A DNA stretch of 64,000 bases, from positions 1,054,001 to 1,118,000 of the forward strand of contig CAVVAJ010000007.1 of assembly GCA_963746255.1 (NCBI GenBank), read 5' to 3'. Source of the DNA: DAOVXM01 sp963746255 (GTDB lineage: Bacteria > Chloroflexota > Anaerolineae > Anaerolineales > UBA4823). Both the position numbers and the translations under genes were made by a program. Shown one piece after another: positions 17,981 through 27,275 of this stretch (position 1 is its first letter; the number at the start of each line of letters is the position of its first letter). Under the pieces are notes generated by a model that was not told where the DNA came from, did not search any database, and worked only from the letters and a program-made list of their open reading frames with translations.

Positions 17981-18939
17981 ACAGCAGATGCCACCTATCG
18001 GCTGAATTTTGGTCTGCTCTCGACGATTTTGTAGGTGCAAGTGAAATTATCATCGATCGTCCTAGAGGTTCTACACATCCTAGATACGATGATTTAGTCT
18101 ACCCGATTGATTACGGTTATTTAGCGGGAACCCGCGCCGGCGATGGTGAGCGCGTCGATATCTGGGTAGGAAGCGCTCCGATTAAAAATGTTGGTGGATT
18201 CGCGGTTTCGATAGACCTGCTCAAAAGTGTTGCTGAAGTAAAAATTCTTGCCGGTTGTACTGCTGCTGATTATGCCGTGATAGAACAGTTCCTGAACCAG
18301 CATACAATGCATGCGATATTAATCGAACGACTTGGGGAGAAATCGATACTGGAGTGTTTGGAAAATCGCCAATCTATTCGGAAGTTCACTCAGGCGCCTG
18401 TATCCGACATACAAATACAAAGGATATTAAGGACTGCGATTCGTGCGCCCTCGGCACATAATCGTCAGCCATGGCGATTTATCGTATTAAAATCCCGTCA
18501 AGCAAGAGAAGCACTTGCTAATGGAATGGGGCAGGAATTTCGTCGAGATTTAACTGCCAAGGGTCACAACGAGATTGATGTGAACGATCAGGTGGCGCGC
18601 TCAATAAAACGAATTACATTTGCACCAGCAGCGGTTCTCCTATGCTTAGATTGCACTAAACTGTTTGGTGCAGATGGTACAAAACAGTATATAGCTGAAT
18701 ATGCAATGGGGATACAGAGTGTAGCGATGGCTGGGGAGAATATTCTCCTGGCTGCACATCTATCGGGCTTGGGGGCAGTCTGGTTGTGTGCGCCATTATT
18801 TACCAAAGCGATTATTCATGAGGTCATTGACATACCACAGGCATGGGATCCACAAGGATTAATTTTATTGGGGTATCCGGAAAGTGTGCCACCGCTGAAA
18901 GCGAGGCTATCACTTCAGGAAGTATCGGTCGTGATTTAG
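17977..18939 (+). CDS. Fusion: small inorganic pyrophosphatase + FbiB-type nitroreductase (dehydro-F420-0 reductase)
   Basis: Two domains are fused. Residues 1-118 resemble a small soluble pyrophosphatase: IDRPRGSTHPRYDD near 23, YPIDYGYLAGT near 43 and GDGERVDIWVGS near 57, where the canonical DxDxxD Asp cluster is partly replaced (DGERVD). Residues 120-320 form a flavin nitroreductase domain opening ECLENRQSIRKFTQAPVS, with APSAHNRQPWRF near 163. A segment RRDLTAKG...VARS resembles the C-terminal domain of mycobacterial FbiB, which reduces dehydro-F420-0 with FMN. CofC releases pyrophosphate, so a pyrophosphatase here would pull that step forward. The TTG start is supported by GGGAG at 17966-17970 and a TTGA overlap with the gene before. 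The fused function is my inference. Confidence 0.82.
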   Translation: MNSRCHLSAEFWSALDDFVGASEIIIDRPRGSTHPRYDDLVYPIDYGYLAGTRAGDGERVDIWVGSAPIKNVGGFAVSIDLLKSVAEVKILAGCTAADYAVIEQFLNQHTMHAILIERLGEKSILECLENRQSIRKFTQAPVSDIQIQRILRTAIRAPSAHNRQPWRFIVLKSRQAREALANGMGQEFRRDLTAKGHNEIDVNDQVARSIKRITFAPAAVLLCLDCTKLFGADGTKQYIAEYAMGIQSVAMAGENILLAAHLSGLGAVWLCAPLFTKAIIHEVIDIPQAWDPQGLILLGYPESVPPLKARLSLQEVSVVI

Positions 18940-18951
18940 GGTTTTATTTTT

Positions 18952-19917
18952 ATGGATACGGCAAAAAGTAGCACTGATAGATTCAGAGTTACTGCACTGG
19001 CGGGTGGGGTCGGGGGGGCAAAACTTGTTACCGGGCTTGCTGCTTGTCTGCCTCCGTCAAAGCTCACAGTTATCGTCAATATTGGGGACGATTTCGATCA
19101 TCTCGGGATGCATATTTGCCCAGATTTGGATACAGTGTGTTACACACTAGCTGGTATTGCGAATCCTGCAACAGGATGGGGACGGGCTGATGAAAGTTGG
19201 CAAGCCTATGAAGAAATCATTAATTTAGGTGGTGCAGATTGGTTCCGGCTGGGCGACCGCGATCTAGCTACCCATATCATCCGGACGAATAGGTTGAAAG
19301 AGGGGGAATCATTATCAGGGATCACCGATGCTTTGTGTGGAATGTGGGGGATAGATCTTACAGTATTGCCAGCTAGTGATGATCTAATCCCAACCCAAGT
19401 ATATACTGAAGTTGGAATATTACAATTTCAAGAATATTTTGTTGAAAATAAATGTATTCCTAAAGTGAGAGAATTTCGTTTTTTGGGCATAGAACACGCT
19501 CATCCTGCGCCAGGCGTGATAGCTGCAATTCGCGCTGCAGATATTGTTGTGATTTGTCCTTCAAACCCTTGGGTGAGTATTGACCCAATATTGGCTATTC
19601 CTGGTATATATGATGAGATAAAACATAAAAAGGTCATTGCAGTTTCTCCAATAATTGCGGGTGAAACGATCAAGGGACCTGCTGCAAAGATGTATCGCGA
19701 TCTAGGTATTGCCCCATCTGCATTCGCAGTTGCTCAGCACTACTCTGGATTGCTGTCAGGATTCATTTTCGACGTTGCGGATATAGCATTCGAAAAGGAT
19801 ATTAAGAATATGGGGTTGAGCACATTTATTACGAATACCGTGATGCTTAATGAGAATGATAGGCAGCGATTAGCACTGGAGGTGATAGAATTTGGTATGA
19901 AACTGGACGCCAATTAA
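18952..19917 (+). CDS. cofD: 2-phospho-L-lactate (or PEP) transferase CofD
   Basis: CofD transfers the phospholactyl or phosphoenolpyruvyl group from its GMP-activated form to the deazaflavin FO, making F420-0 or dehydro-F420-0. The opening ALAGGVGGAKLVTGLA (about residues 14-29), VNIGDDFDHLGMHICPDLDT near 42-61 and ICPSNPWVSIDPILAIPGI near 202-220 are family hallmarks. At 321 residues it is typical. The presence of an FbiB-like nitroreductase next door suggests the bacterial PEP route through dehydro-F420-0, though sequence alone does not show which donor is used. The ribosome-binding site before the ATG is weak, so coupling to the upstream gene 12 bases away is possible. Confidence 0.94.
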   Translation: MDTAKSSTDRFRVTALAGGVGGAKLVTGLAACLPPSKLTVIVNIGDDFDHLGMHICPDLDTVCYTLAGIANPATGWGRADESWQAYEEIINLGGADWFRLGDRDLATHIIRTNRLKEGESLSGITDALCGMWGIDLTVLPASDDLIPTQVYTEVGILQFQEYFVENKCIPKVREFRFLGIEHAHPAPGVIAAIRAADIVVICPSNPWVSIDPILAIPGIYDEIKHKKVIAVSPIIAGETIKGPAAKMYRDLGIAPSAFAVAQHYSGLLSGFIFDVADIAFEKDIKNMGLSTFITNTVMLNENDRQRLALEVIEFGMKLDAN

Positions 19918-20008
19918 GTGTTATTGACTTTGGAGAAGAAGGGAGTGCCCAGGCTGGTGTGACAATACCTAACCCTTTGATTCTGTACAAGAGAAAGGAA
20001 CACTTGGC

Positions 20009-20614
20009 ATGACACTGTGGGCAATAGTTCCCGTAAAACCCTTACGTAGAGGAAAGTCCAGATTAGCCGGCGTACTTTCAGAAGCCGAGAGAACGAGTTT
20101 AAACCGAAATTTACTTACGCATACAATCGATACGCTTAAAACAATTCCGGAGATCGAGCAGGTGCTGGTTATCAGTCGAGATCCGGCGGCTTTGGCATTG
20201 GCCCGGGAGCATGGAGCTCGGACCGTGCAGGAAAATGGTGCCTCACACTTAAATATAGCTCTAACTCGGGCTACATTTGTGGCCCAGAACTATGTCACTA
20301 GAGGGGTATTAATCTTACCCGCTGACCTCCCATTCATAACCCCCGAGGATGTAAGTGTTATGCTTGCACGCGCAGGAGAGCCACCTGTAGTTGTAGTAGC
20401 CCCAGACCGCCATCGAAATGGGACGAATGCGTTATTAGTTTGCCCTGTGGGTTTGATTGATTATGAATTTGGCCCAGATTCGTTTCATATCCATTGCACG
20501 CGAGCCATCGACGCGGGAGCACGCTTGGAGGTTTGTGAACTACCATCATTTGCGTTGGATGTTGATTTACCGGAAGATTTGGAGCAGATCGAAGCTGAAT
20601 TCATCGACGTATAG
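20009..20614 (+). CDS. cofC: Phosphoenolpyruvate/2-phospholactate guanylyltransferase CofC (FbiD)
   Basis: CofC activates phosphoenolpyruvate or 2-phospho-L-lactate with GTP and releases pyrophosphate, feeding CofD. The N-terminal nucleotide-binding motif is IVPVKPLRRGKSRLAGVLS (about residues 6-24), the metal motif is PADLPFI near 104 and the late APDRHRNGTNALLV near 131-144 is typical of the family. At 201 residues it is full length. It follows cofD after a 91-base spacer with AAAGGA at 19995-20000 as its binding site, and precedes an F420-type oxidoreductase. Confidence 0.92.
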   Translation: MTLWAIVPVKPLRRGKSRLAGVLSEAERTSLNRNLLTHTIDTLKTIPEIEQVLVISRDPAALALAREHGARTVQENGASHLNIALTRATFVAQNYVTRGVLILPADLPFITPEDVSVMLARAGEPPVVVVAPDRHRNGTNALLVCPVGLIDYEFGPDSFHIHCTRAIDAGARLEVCELPSFALDVDLPEDLEQIEAEFIDV

Positions 20615-20668
20615 CTTTTGTGATTATTGCTGGTATTGCCATCGGAATTTGTAGATTTAAGGAGCAGA

Positions 20669-21670
20669 ATGATGACCGAACGCGTTGCACTATATTTACA
20701 AGATGCACATGATCTGCGCGACGGATTGGAGTATGTAAAATATGCTGAAAAGCGAGGCTTCGAGGCAGTCTGGCAGGCTGAATCACGCCTGGTAAGAGAT
20801 GCAATTGTTCCAATGGCTGCCTATGCGGCGGTAACTGACCGCATCAAGATCGGATCTGGTGTTATCAACAATTGGACACGTAATATTGGCTTATTAGCGG
20901 CTACATTTTTGACTTTAGATGACCTCGCGCCAGATCGTGTGATTTGCGGGATCGGTGCATGGTGGGATCCTTTAGCCCGCAATGTTGGCATTCGGCGACG
21001 TAAACCTCTCGCAGCTATGCGGGAGACAGTTCAGCTTCTCAGACGGCTTCTAAATATGGAAAGAGTAACATATCATGGCGAATTTCATCAGGTTGATGGA
21101 ATAGAACTCGACGTCGTGCATGGTAGGCGCGAACCGCGCAATGTGCCGATTATGATTGGAGCAACCGGCGATAAGATGATGGAATTAACGGGCGAGATTT
21201 CCGACGGGGCAGTACTTAATTATTGCGTGCCACCAGATTATAACGATCGTGCCATGGAACTTCTTGATCGAGGTGCCCGTAAGGCCGGCAGGACTTTGGA
21301 TGAGATCGACCGGCCGCAGCTGGTTGTCTGTTCGGTTGACAATGATCGAGATCGTGCTGTAGATACCACGCGTGGATTGCTGACTCAATATTTAGCCCAG
21401 CAGCCCCATATCGCGAAGGCATCCGGAGTTTCACCAGAAGTTGTGGCAGATATCCAATCGATACTTGGTTGGCCTGCCACTCATGAACAGATTCAGCGTG
21501 CCAAACACCTCGTACCCGAGGAACTGATTTATAGAATCACTGCATCAGGTACACCCACAGAAGCGAAAGCAAAGGTTAATGAATATCGCCTGCGAGGCTG
21601 CACTTGCCCAATACTTTACCCAGTGGGGGGCGATGTGAAGCTGCTAATTGATACTTTTGCGCAGGATTAA
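20669..21670 (+). CDS. LLM-class (luciferase-like) F420-dependent oxidoreductase
   Basis: A TIM-barrel flavin/F420 oxidoreductase of the luciferase-like monooxygenase class, nearest in appearance to methylene-tetrahydromethanopterin reductase-type members. AEKRGFEAVWQAESRLVRD near residue 26, IKIGSGVINNWTRN near 62 and FLTLDDLAPDRVICGIGAWWDP near 82 (read in parts) match the group. Dependence on F420 rather than FMN is inferred from its position right after cofC. AAGGAG at 20659-20664 supports ATG 20669 or the ATG directly after it. The substrate cannot be told. Confidence 0.85.
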   Translation: MMTERVALYLQDAHDLRDGLEYVKYAEKRGFEAVWQAESRLVRDAIVPMAAYAAVTDRIKIGSGVINNWTRNIGLLAATFLTLDDLAPDRVICGIGAWWDPLARNVGIRRRKPLAAMRETVQLLRRLLNMERVTYHGEFHQVDGIELDVVHGRREPRNVPIMIGATGDKMMELTGEISDGAVLNYCVPPDYNDRAMELLDRGARKAGRTLDEIDRPQLVVCSVDNDRDRAVDTTRGLLTQYLAQQPHIAKASGVSPEVVADIQSILGWPATHEQIQRAKHLVPEELIYRITASGTPTEAKAKVNEYRLRGCTCPILYPVGGDVKLLIDTFAQD

Positions 21671-21673
21671 TTA

Positions 21674-22144
21674 ATGACCGCTGATAAGCAACCCAACTCA
21701 CGGCATTGTTTTGTATGTGGGCTCGAAAACCCGCTTGGATTGAAGCTCGTCTTTTACCATACTGCAGGGGGTGAAGTTTCAGCGGATTACACTGTCAGTG
21801 AATCTTACCAAGGGTATCCTGGTGTTGTACATGGTGGTGTTGTTGCGGCTATGCTCGACGAAATTTGTGGGCGATCCCATATGGGGGTCGATCCACCCCG
21901 TTTTATGTACACTGCACGTTTGGATATTCGCTACCGAAAGAATGTGCCGGTTGGTCAGCAATTAAAACTAGTTGGCAAGGCGGGAAAGAGTAAAAGCCGG
22001 GCAGCTACAGCTCATGGTGCTATTTTTAGTCCAGATGGAGAACTCTTGGCAGAAGCAGAAGCCTTGTTGGTCGACATCCCTCAAGAAACGTACGATGAAG
22101 TTGACTTGCAGGCTTTAGGATGGAAAGTATATCCGGATGAATAG
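21674..22144 (+). CDS. PaaI-type hotdog thioesterase
   Basis: A hotdog-fold acyl-CoA thioesterase-like protein of 156 residues. The opening NSRHCFVCGLENPLGLKL and the motif VVHGGVVAAMLDEICG near 50-65, with its helix-start Asp/Glu, are those of the PaaI family. Such enzymes hydrolyse aryl- or acyl-CoA thioesters. The ATG lies four bases after the stop of the LLM oxidoreductase, so the two are probably co-transcribed. I cannot link it to F420 chemistry from sequence. Confidence 0.85.
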   Translation: MTADKQPNSRHCFVCGLENPLGLKLVFYHTAGGEVSADYTVSESYQGYPGVVHGGVVAAMLDEICGRSHMGVDPPRFMYTARLDIRYRKNVPVGQQLKLVGKAGKSKSRAATAHGAIFSPDGELLAEAEALLVDIPQETYDEVDLQALGWKVYPDE

Positions 22145-22210
22145 TTTAAAAATTTGTTCATCCTGGCACAAGGTGATTAGATATTCTGAAGAAATATCGA
22201 GGAAGCAATA

Positions 22211-22963
22211 ATGATTAAGAACTACTACCGGCCGTCGAATTTAGAGGAGGCTTTAGATCTGTTATCGCGAGATGATGTTGATATCTACCCGTTGGGTGGG
22301 GGGACACGATTATCCCAATCATCGGCATTACCAATTGCGGTTGTTGATCTCCAAGATTTAGGACTTTCCGATATCCATCTACGGGGGAATTGGCTAGAGA
22401 TTGGCGCAACCTCAACACTTCAGTCACTTTATGATTATGACCTGACCCCGGACCCTTTACGACAGGCGATTACGCTCGAGACTAACTACAATATTCGCCA
22501 AGCCGGAACAATCGCGGGCACAATCGTCACGGCAGATGGACGGTCGACCCTAGTAACAGCATTATTGGCTGTAGAAAGCATAATCGAGTTTATGCCCAAT
22601 GAGGTTAAAGTTGCCTTGGGTGATATGCTCGCAGCGCGAGCTGCGCAGCTGAAAAAACGGCTAATCACCAAAATCAGTATCCCACTTAATGTCCATTTAG
22701 CATTTAAGTATGTTTCCAGGTCCCCAGCTGACTTGCCTCAAGTTTGTGTGGCGGTAGCGAAATGGTCTTCTGGTAGAACCAGAGTCACATTGGGAGGCTA
22801 TGGAGAGGTTCCTCGGTTAGTTTTGGATGGACCTGATAGCAATGGGGCCGTAGAAGCAGCTTGCGCGGCTTATTCTACTGCTGGCGATGAGTGGGCTAGC
22901 GCAGACTTTCGCCAGGATGTAGCTGCTACTTTAACCAGGAGATGCATTGCCGATTTAAGTTAG
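22211..22963 (+). CDS. FAD-binding subunit of a molybdenum hydroxylase (CoxM/XdhB type)
   Basis: The flavin subunit that passes electrons from the iron-sulfur clusters of a xanthine-dehydrogenase-type enzyme to its acceptor. YRPSNLEEALDLL opens the PCMH-type FAD domain. PLGGGTRL near residue 30 is the pyrophosphate loop, and NIRQAGTIAGTIVTADGRS near 94-112 corresponds to the second FAD contact region, which differs from the usual GNxxxASPxxD form. At 250 residues it is about 30-40 shorter than most CoxM proteins. Its partner is presumably the iron-sulfur/molybdenum fusion starting at 27276, although a protease and a methyltransferase gene lie between. An intrinsic terminator follows. Confidence 0.82.
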   Translation: MIKNYYRPSNLEEALDLLSRDDVDIYPLGGGTRLSQSSALPIAVVDLQDLGLSDIHLRGNWLEIGATSTLQSLYDYDLTPDPLRQAITLETNYNIRQAGTIAGTIVTADGRSTLVTALLAVESIIEFMPNEVKVALGDMLAARAAQLKKRLITKISIPLNVHLAFKYVSRSPADLPQVCVAVAKWSSGRTRVTLGGYGEVPRLVLDGPDSNGAVEAACAAYSTAGDEWASADFRQDVAATLTRRCIADLS

Positions 22964-22997
22964 TAATGTTGCATTTTTCTAATCGTCTCAATATTTG

Positions 22998-23030
22998 AAG
23001 GGACGCATATTTATTGTGTCCCTTTTTGTT
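22998..23030 (+). terminator. Intrinsic terminator after the FAD-subunit gene
   Basis: Inverted arms AAGGGACGCA (22998-23007) and TGTGTCCCTT (23015-23024), pairing over ten bases with one G-T, enclose a seven-base loop and run into TTTGTT. Confidence 0.78.
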
Positions 23031-23141
23031 ATGTCAGCTACGATTACGCAAAATACTACTACAGAGCAGTATAATTATTCAACCTGGTTTTTATCTTTGC
23101 CATTATTGTATATCGATAAAAATTTTACTTTGGAGCAATCA

Positions 23142-26057
23142 ATGTCGGAAAACTATAACTTTGAGTTAGTAAAGGAGAAGTACCTTGTTGAATTCAACAC
23201 AATTGGACGGTATTTCAAACATATACCAAGCGGAGCCGAACTGCTCTCTTTGGAAAACGATGATGAGAATAAGGTATTCGGTGTAGTCTTCAGAACGCCA
23301 CCCCAAGATTCGACCGGTTTACCGCACATCATGGAGCACTCAGTGCTGTGTGGGTCCGGAAAGTATCCATTGAAAGAACCATTCGTAGAACTGTTGAAAG
23401 GTTCATTGCAAACATTTCTAAACGCGTTTACCTATCCGGATAAAACTTGCTATCCCGTAGCTAGTCAAAACCTGCAAGACTTTTACAACTTGATTGATGT
23501 ATATGTCGATGCGGTATTCCACCCTTTAATTCCAGACCATGTACTGCAACAAGAGGGGTGGCATTATGAAACCATTGACAGCGGTGGGACTTTAAGTTTC
23601 AAAGGTGTTGTTTACAATGAAATGAAGGGCGCATATTCATCGCCTGATAATATGTTAGGAAGATATATTCGCACATCGTTATTTCCCGACACGGAATACA
23701 AATTTGACTCGGGTGGTGACCCCAAGTACATTCCGGATTTGACATACGACCAGTTCAAATCTTTTCACGAATATTTTTATTCACCATCAAATGCGCGCAT
23801 TTTCTTCTACGGTGATGATGACCCTGGAGAGCGTCTTAAGAGGATGGATGAGTATCTCGATGGGTATACACCTAAGTTGATAAACTCAACCATCAGCTTG
23901 CAGAATAAATTTACTCAGCCAAAACGAGTTACCCATCCATATGTGGTTAGCGATGCTGAAGAAGCAAACAAGGCTTTTGTAACCGTTAATTGGCTGCTCT
24001 CTGAGATAAATGACCCCTTAGAAGTGATGAGTTTTGCTATCCTATCTTATATTCTTGTGGGTACTCCGGCTTCTCCCCTGCGGAAGGCGCTGATCGATTC
24101 GGGGCTGGGCGAAGATTTAGCCGGTGAAGGTCTTGAAGATGAATTGCGACAAAAATTTTTCTCCACAGGTTTACGAGGTGTTAAATTACCTTATACAGAT
24201 GAAGTCGAAGCATTGATTTTAGATACCTTGGGCCAAATAGCCGATAAGGGTATCGAGCAAGACATGATTGCGGCTGCACTGAATACCTTCGAATTTCTAT
24301 TGCGCGAGCAAAATACTGGCTCATTTCCCCGTGGCTTGGCTCTCATGCTGAGATCCTTAACTACTTGGCTCTACGGCGAAGATCCTTTCACATCGCTGGA
24401 ATTTGAAGCCCCTCTCGAAAGTATAAAGAATTGCCTTAACGAGAATCCGCGTTATTTTGAAGAGTTGATATCAAGTCAACTGCTAAATAACAATCACCGT
24501 ACAACCTTGATCATGGAGCCTGACCCAGATTTGCAGGCACGTGATGAGGCTCTTGAACAAAAGCGCTTAGTAGACGCGCAAAACCAAATGTCGGAAGATG
24601 ATCTTCAAAACATTGTCAAAAATGACATTCGTTTGAAAGAAATTCAGGAAAAACCGAACTCACCCGAGGCTCTGGCGCGGATACCTTCACTGCAGCTAAG
24701 TGATCTTGATAAATTAAATAAAATAATTCCGCTCGAACACTTGCAGTTCTCAGGATCTGAAATCTTATATCATGATCTTTTCACGAATGGCATCTTATAC
24801 CTTGAAACCGGATTCGATCTGCATACGCTACCGATCGACCTGCTGCCTTACGTACCGATCTTCGGGCGGGCGCTTATCGAAGTTGGTACAGAGAAAGAGG
24901 ATTTTGTAAAGCTTTCTCAGCGTATTGGACGGACAACTGGCGGGCTTCGCCCGACCACATTCACTGCAACAAAACATAATGCAGTTTTAGCTACAAGCTG
25001 GCTTTTCCTCAGGGGGAAAGCCACGATAGATCATATGTGTGACTTGCTAGATATTTTGCGTGACATTTTGCTGACAACAAAATTCGATAATCGAGAACGT
25101 GTGCTCCAGATGGTTCTGGAGGATAAGGCGAGTTTTGAAGCAGCCCTAGCACCAGCAGGACACCAATTTGTAGGTTCACGACTGGGGGCAATTTTCAATG
25201 AAGCGGGCTGGGTGAGTGAGCAGATGGGTGGTGTTGATCATTTATTCTTCATCCGCAAATTGATCCACGATATCGAGAATAACTGGGAGAGTATTCTAGG
25301 GAAACTGGAAGCAATACGAGCAATATTAGTCAATCGCAATAATATGCTCCTAAATGTGACCTTGGATAGCGAAAATTTTTCTAAATTCAGACCCCCGCTA
25401 AAAGAATTCCTGGAATATTTACCGGCAAGCGAACCGCAGACTTCGCTTTGGAAGCCAGAATTCCTCCAAGGGTATGAGGGATTGACCGTCCCTACACAAG
25501 TGAATTATGTCGGGAAAGCAGCAAACATTTATAACTTGGGGTATAAATTCCATGGGTCAATTCTCGTGATAACCAAGTATCTCGGAACAACTTGGTTATG
25601 GGACCGCGTACGAGTTCAGGGGGGTGCATATGGAGCATTCTGTTCGTTCAATCGCCGGTCGGGGATCTTCTCATATATCTCTTATCGGGATCCTAACTTG
25701 GAGCAGACGATTGCTAATTTTGATGGTACGGGGAGTTATCTGCGGCATCTGAAACTGAGTAAAGAAGAGATTACCAAGAGCATAATTGGTACAATTGGCG
25801 ATCTTGACGCCTACCAACTCCCTGATGCTAAAGGCTACAGCTCAATGATCCGTTATTTGATTGGGGTTACGGATGAGAATCGCCAGAAACTGCGTGATGA
25901 AGTATTAGTAACTTCACTGGAACACTTTAATGCCTTTGCTGATATTCTGGATGCAGTCAAGGATTACGGTGTGGTGGTTGTGCTAGGATCCCAAGAGACG
26001 ATTACAGCTGCGAATAACTCAAAGCCGGGTTGGCTTTCGATAAAGAATATCCTCTAA
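23142..26057 (+). CDS. M16C family zinc metalloprotease (presequence protease/insulinase-like)
   Basis: A 971-residue peptidase made of two M16 half-barrels. The inverted zinc motif HIMEH lies at residues 62-66, and GVVYNEMKGAYSSP near 158-171 supplies the third ligand Glu. The C-terminal half carries the substrate-side motif RVQGGAYGAFCSFNRRSG near 822-839, as in presequence protease (PreP) and bacterial M16C enzymes. These degrade short unstructured peptides. The start is set at ATG 23142 because TTGGAG at 23130-23135 precedes it; the frame is open further upstream, but across the terminator. No signal peptide is seen. It has no clear functional tie to its neighbours. Confidence 0.93.
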   Translation: MSENYNFELVKEKYLVEFNTIGRYFKHIPSGAELLSLENDDENKVFGVVFRTPPQDSTGLPHIMEHSVLCGSGKYPLKEPFVELLKGSLQTFLNAFTYPDKTCYPVASQNLQDFYNLIDVYVDAVFHPLIPDHVLQQEGWHYETIDSGGTLSFKGVVYNEMKGAYSSPDNMLGRYIRTSLFPDTEYKFDSGGDPKYIPDLTYDQFKSFHEYFYSPSNARIFFYGDDDPGERLKRMDEYLDGYTPKLINSTISLQNKFTQPKRVTHPYVVSDAEEANKAFVTVNWLLSEINDPLEVMSFAILSYILVGTPASPLRKALIDSGLGEDLAGEGLEDELRQKFFSTGLRGVKLPYTDEVEALILDTLGQIADKGIEQDMIAAALNTFEFLLREQNTGSFPRGLALMLRSLTTWLYGEDPFTSLEFEAPLESIKNCLNENPRYFEELISSQLLNNNHRTTLIMEPDPDLQARDEALEQKRLVDAQNQMSEDDLQNIVKNDIRLKEIQEKPNSPEALARIPSLQLSDLDKLNKIIPLEHLQFSGSEILYHDLFTNGILYLETGFDLHTLPIDLLPYVPIFGRALIEVGTEKEDFVKLSQRIGRTTGGLRPTTFTATKHNAVLATSWLFLRGKATIDHMCDLLDILRDILLTTKFDNRERVLQMVLEDKASFEAALAPAGHQFVGSRLGAIFNEAGWVSEQMGGVDHLFFIRKLIHDIENNWESILGKLEAIRAILVNRNNMLLNVTLDSENFSKFRPPLKEFLEYLPASEPQTSLWKPEFLQGYEGLTVPTQVNYVGKAANIYNLGYKFHGSILVITKYLGTTWLWDRVRVQGGAYGAFCSFNRRSGIFSYISYRDPNLEQTIANFDGTGSYLRHLKLSKEEITKSIIGTIGDLDAYQLPDAKGYSSMIRYLIGVTDENRQKLRDEVLVTSLEHFNAFADILDAVKDYGVVVVLGSQETITAANNSKPGWLSIKNIL

Positions 26058-26086
26058 AAACGGGTATCGCGGCTTTTATCATATAC

Positions 26087-27193
26087 ATGATGCATAATCG
26101 GTTACCGGAGAACGAAATCATCCACGGCGACTGCATCGAAATCATCAGTGATTTCCCTGCAGGATCTGTGGATTTAATTTTCGCTGACCCACCGTATAAC
26201 CTGCAGTTGCGGCGGGAACTATGGCGACCTAATCTAACTAAAGTGCAAGCAGTTGAGGACCAATGGGACCAATTTGATTCTTTCGAGTCATATGATCGAT
26301 TCACACACGCTTGGCTATCCGCTTGTCATAGAGTATTGAAAGACACTGGCACACTGTGGGTAATTGGAACTTATCATAACATTTTCAGAATCGGGAAAAT
26401 TTTGCAGGACTTAGGCTTTTGGGTACTAAATGATTTCGCTTGGGTGAAAACCAATCCTATGCCGAACTTTCGAGGTGTTCGATTCACGAATGCTCAAGAG
26501 ACTTTGATTTGGGCTCAAAAGATGAAAGGCGGTTCATACACCTTCAACCACCATGTCATGAAAGCCATTAACGGTGGCTTGCAGATGCGCAGCGACTGGT
26601 ACTTACCGATTTGCTCCGGGAAAGAGAGACTGAAAATTAATGGCAAGAAAGCCCATTCAACACAAAAACCCGAAGCACTCTTATATCGGATTATTTTAGC
26701 GAGTTCGAATCCTGGCGATGTCATCCTGGATCCTTTTTTTGGAACAGGAACAAGTGGGGCGGTTGCGAAAAAGCTAGGCAGACAGTGGATCGGTATTGAG
26801 TTAGACGAAGTATATGTCGAGGTTGCCAAGGAAAGGTTAGCCTCGATTTCTGAGCAGGCACCACCAATACAAGCGCTGCTTCTAGGTACCAAGCATAGGA
26901 AAAAGCGCATTCCTTTTGGTACACTGTTGGAAAGAGGATTAATTCATCCTGGTGATACGCTATTTTTCGAAGGTAAAGATGATATCACTGCCATAGTTTT
27001 AGCCAATGGGCATCTTAGCTGTAGAGGTGCTCAGGGCTCGATCCATCAAGTAGCTAAGGAGATCCTCAAGGCTCCTTGTAACGGATGGGATCACTGGTAT
27101 TATCGAGATAATGATGGTACATACTTATCAATTGATAATTTAAGAGAGGTTGTCCGATCTGAATGGAATGACCGCTCTGACCACAGAAATTAG
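26087..27193 (+). CDS. CcrM-like adenine-N6 DNA methyltransferase with RAMA domain
   Basis: A beta-class DNA methyltransferase of 368 residues. The catalytic motif DPPYNLQL lies near residue 31-38, the target-recognition region is in the middle, and the SAM-binding motif DPFFGTGTSGAVAKK lies near 214-228. The last 90 residues (TLLERGLIHPGDTLFF...) form a RAMA domain like that of CcrM, which methylates GANTC in Caulobacter and relatives. CcrM is 358 residues, so size and architecture agree. No restriction endonuclease is adjacent, so it looks solitary. The ATG at 26087 or the ATG right after it is the likely start; a TTG at 26030 would overlap the protease gene. Confidence 0.88.
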   Translation: MMHNRLPENEIIHGDCIEIISDFPAGSVDLIFADPPYNLQLRRELWRPNLTKVQAVEDQWDQFDSFESYDRFTHAWLSACHRVLKDTGTLWVIGTYHNIFRIGKILQDLGFWVLNDFAWVKTNPMPNFRGVRFTNAQETLIWAQKMKGGSYTFNHHVMKAINGGLQMRSDWYLPICSGKERLKINGKKAHSTQKPEALLYRIILASSNPGDVILDPFFGTGTSGAVAKKLGRQWIGIELDEVYVEVAKERLASISEQAPPIQALLLGTKHRKKRIPFGTLLERGLIHPGDTLFFEGKDDITAIVLANGHLSCRGAQGSIHQVAKEILKAPCNGWDHWYYRDNDGTYLSIDNLREVVRSEWNDRSDHRN

Positions 27194-27275
27194 GGCGAAA
27201 CACTACCAAAATTACGTAAGGAGCAGCCTACCAACAGTGCTGTGATCGATCAATAGACCTCGGTGGAAGGAAGCG

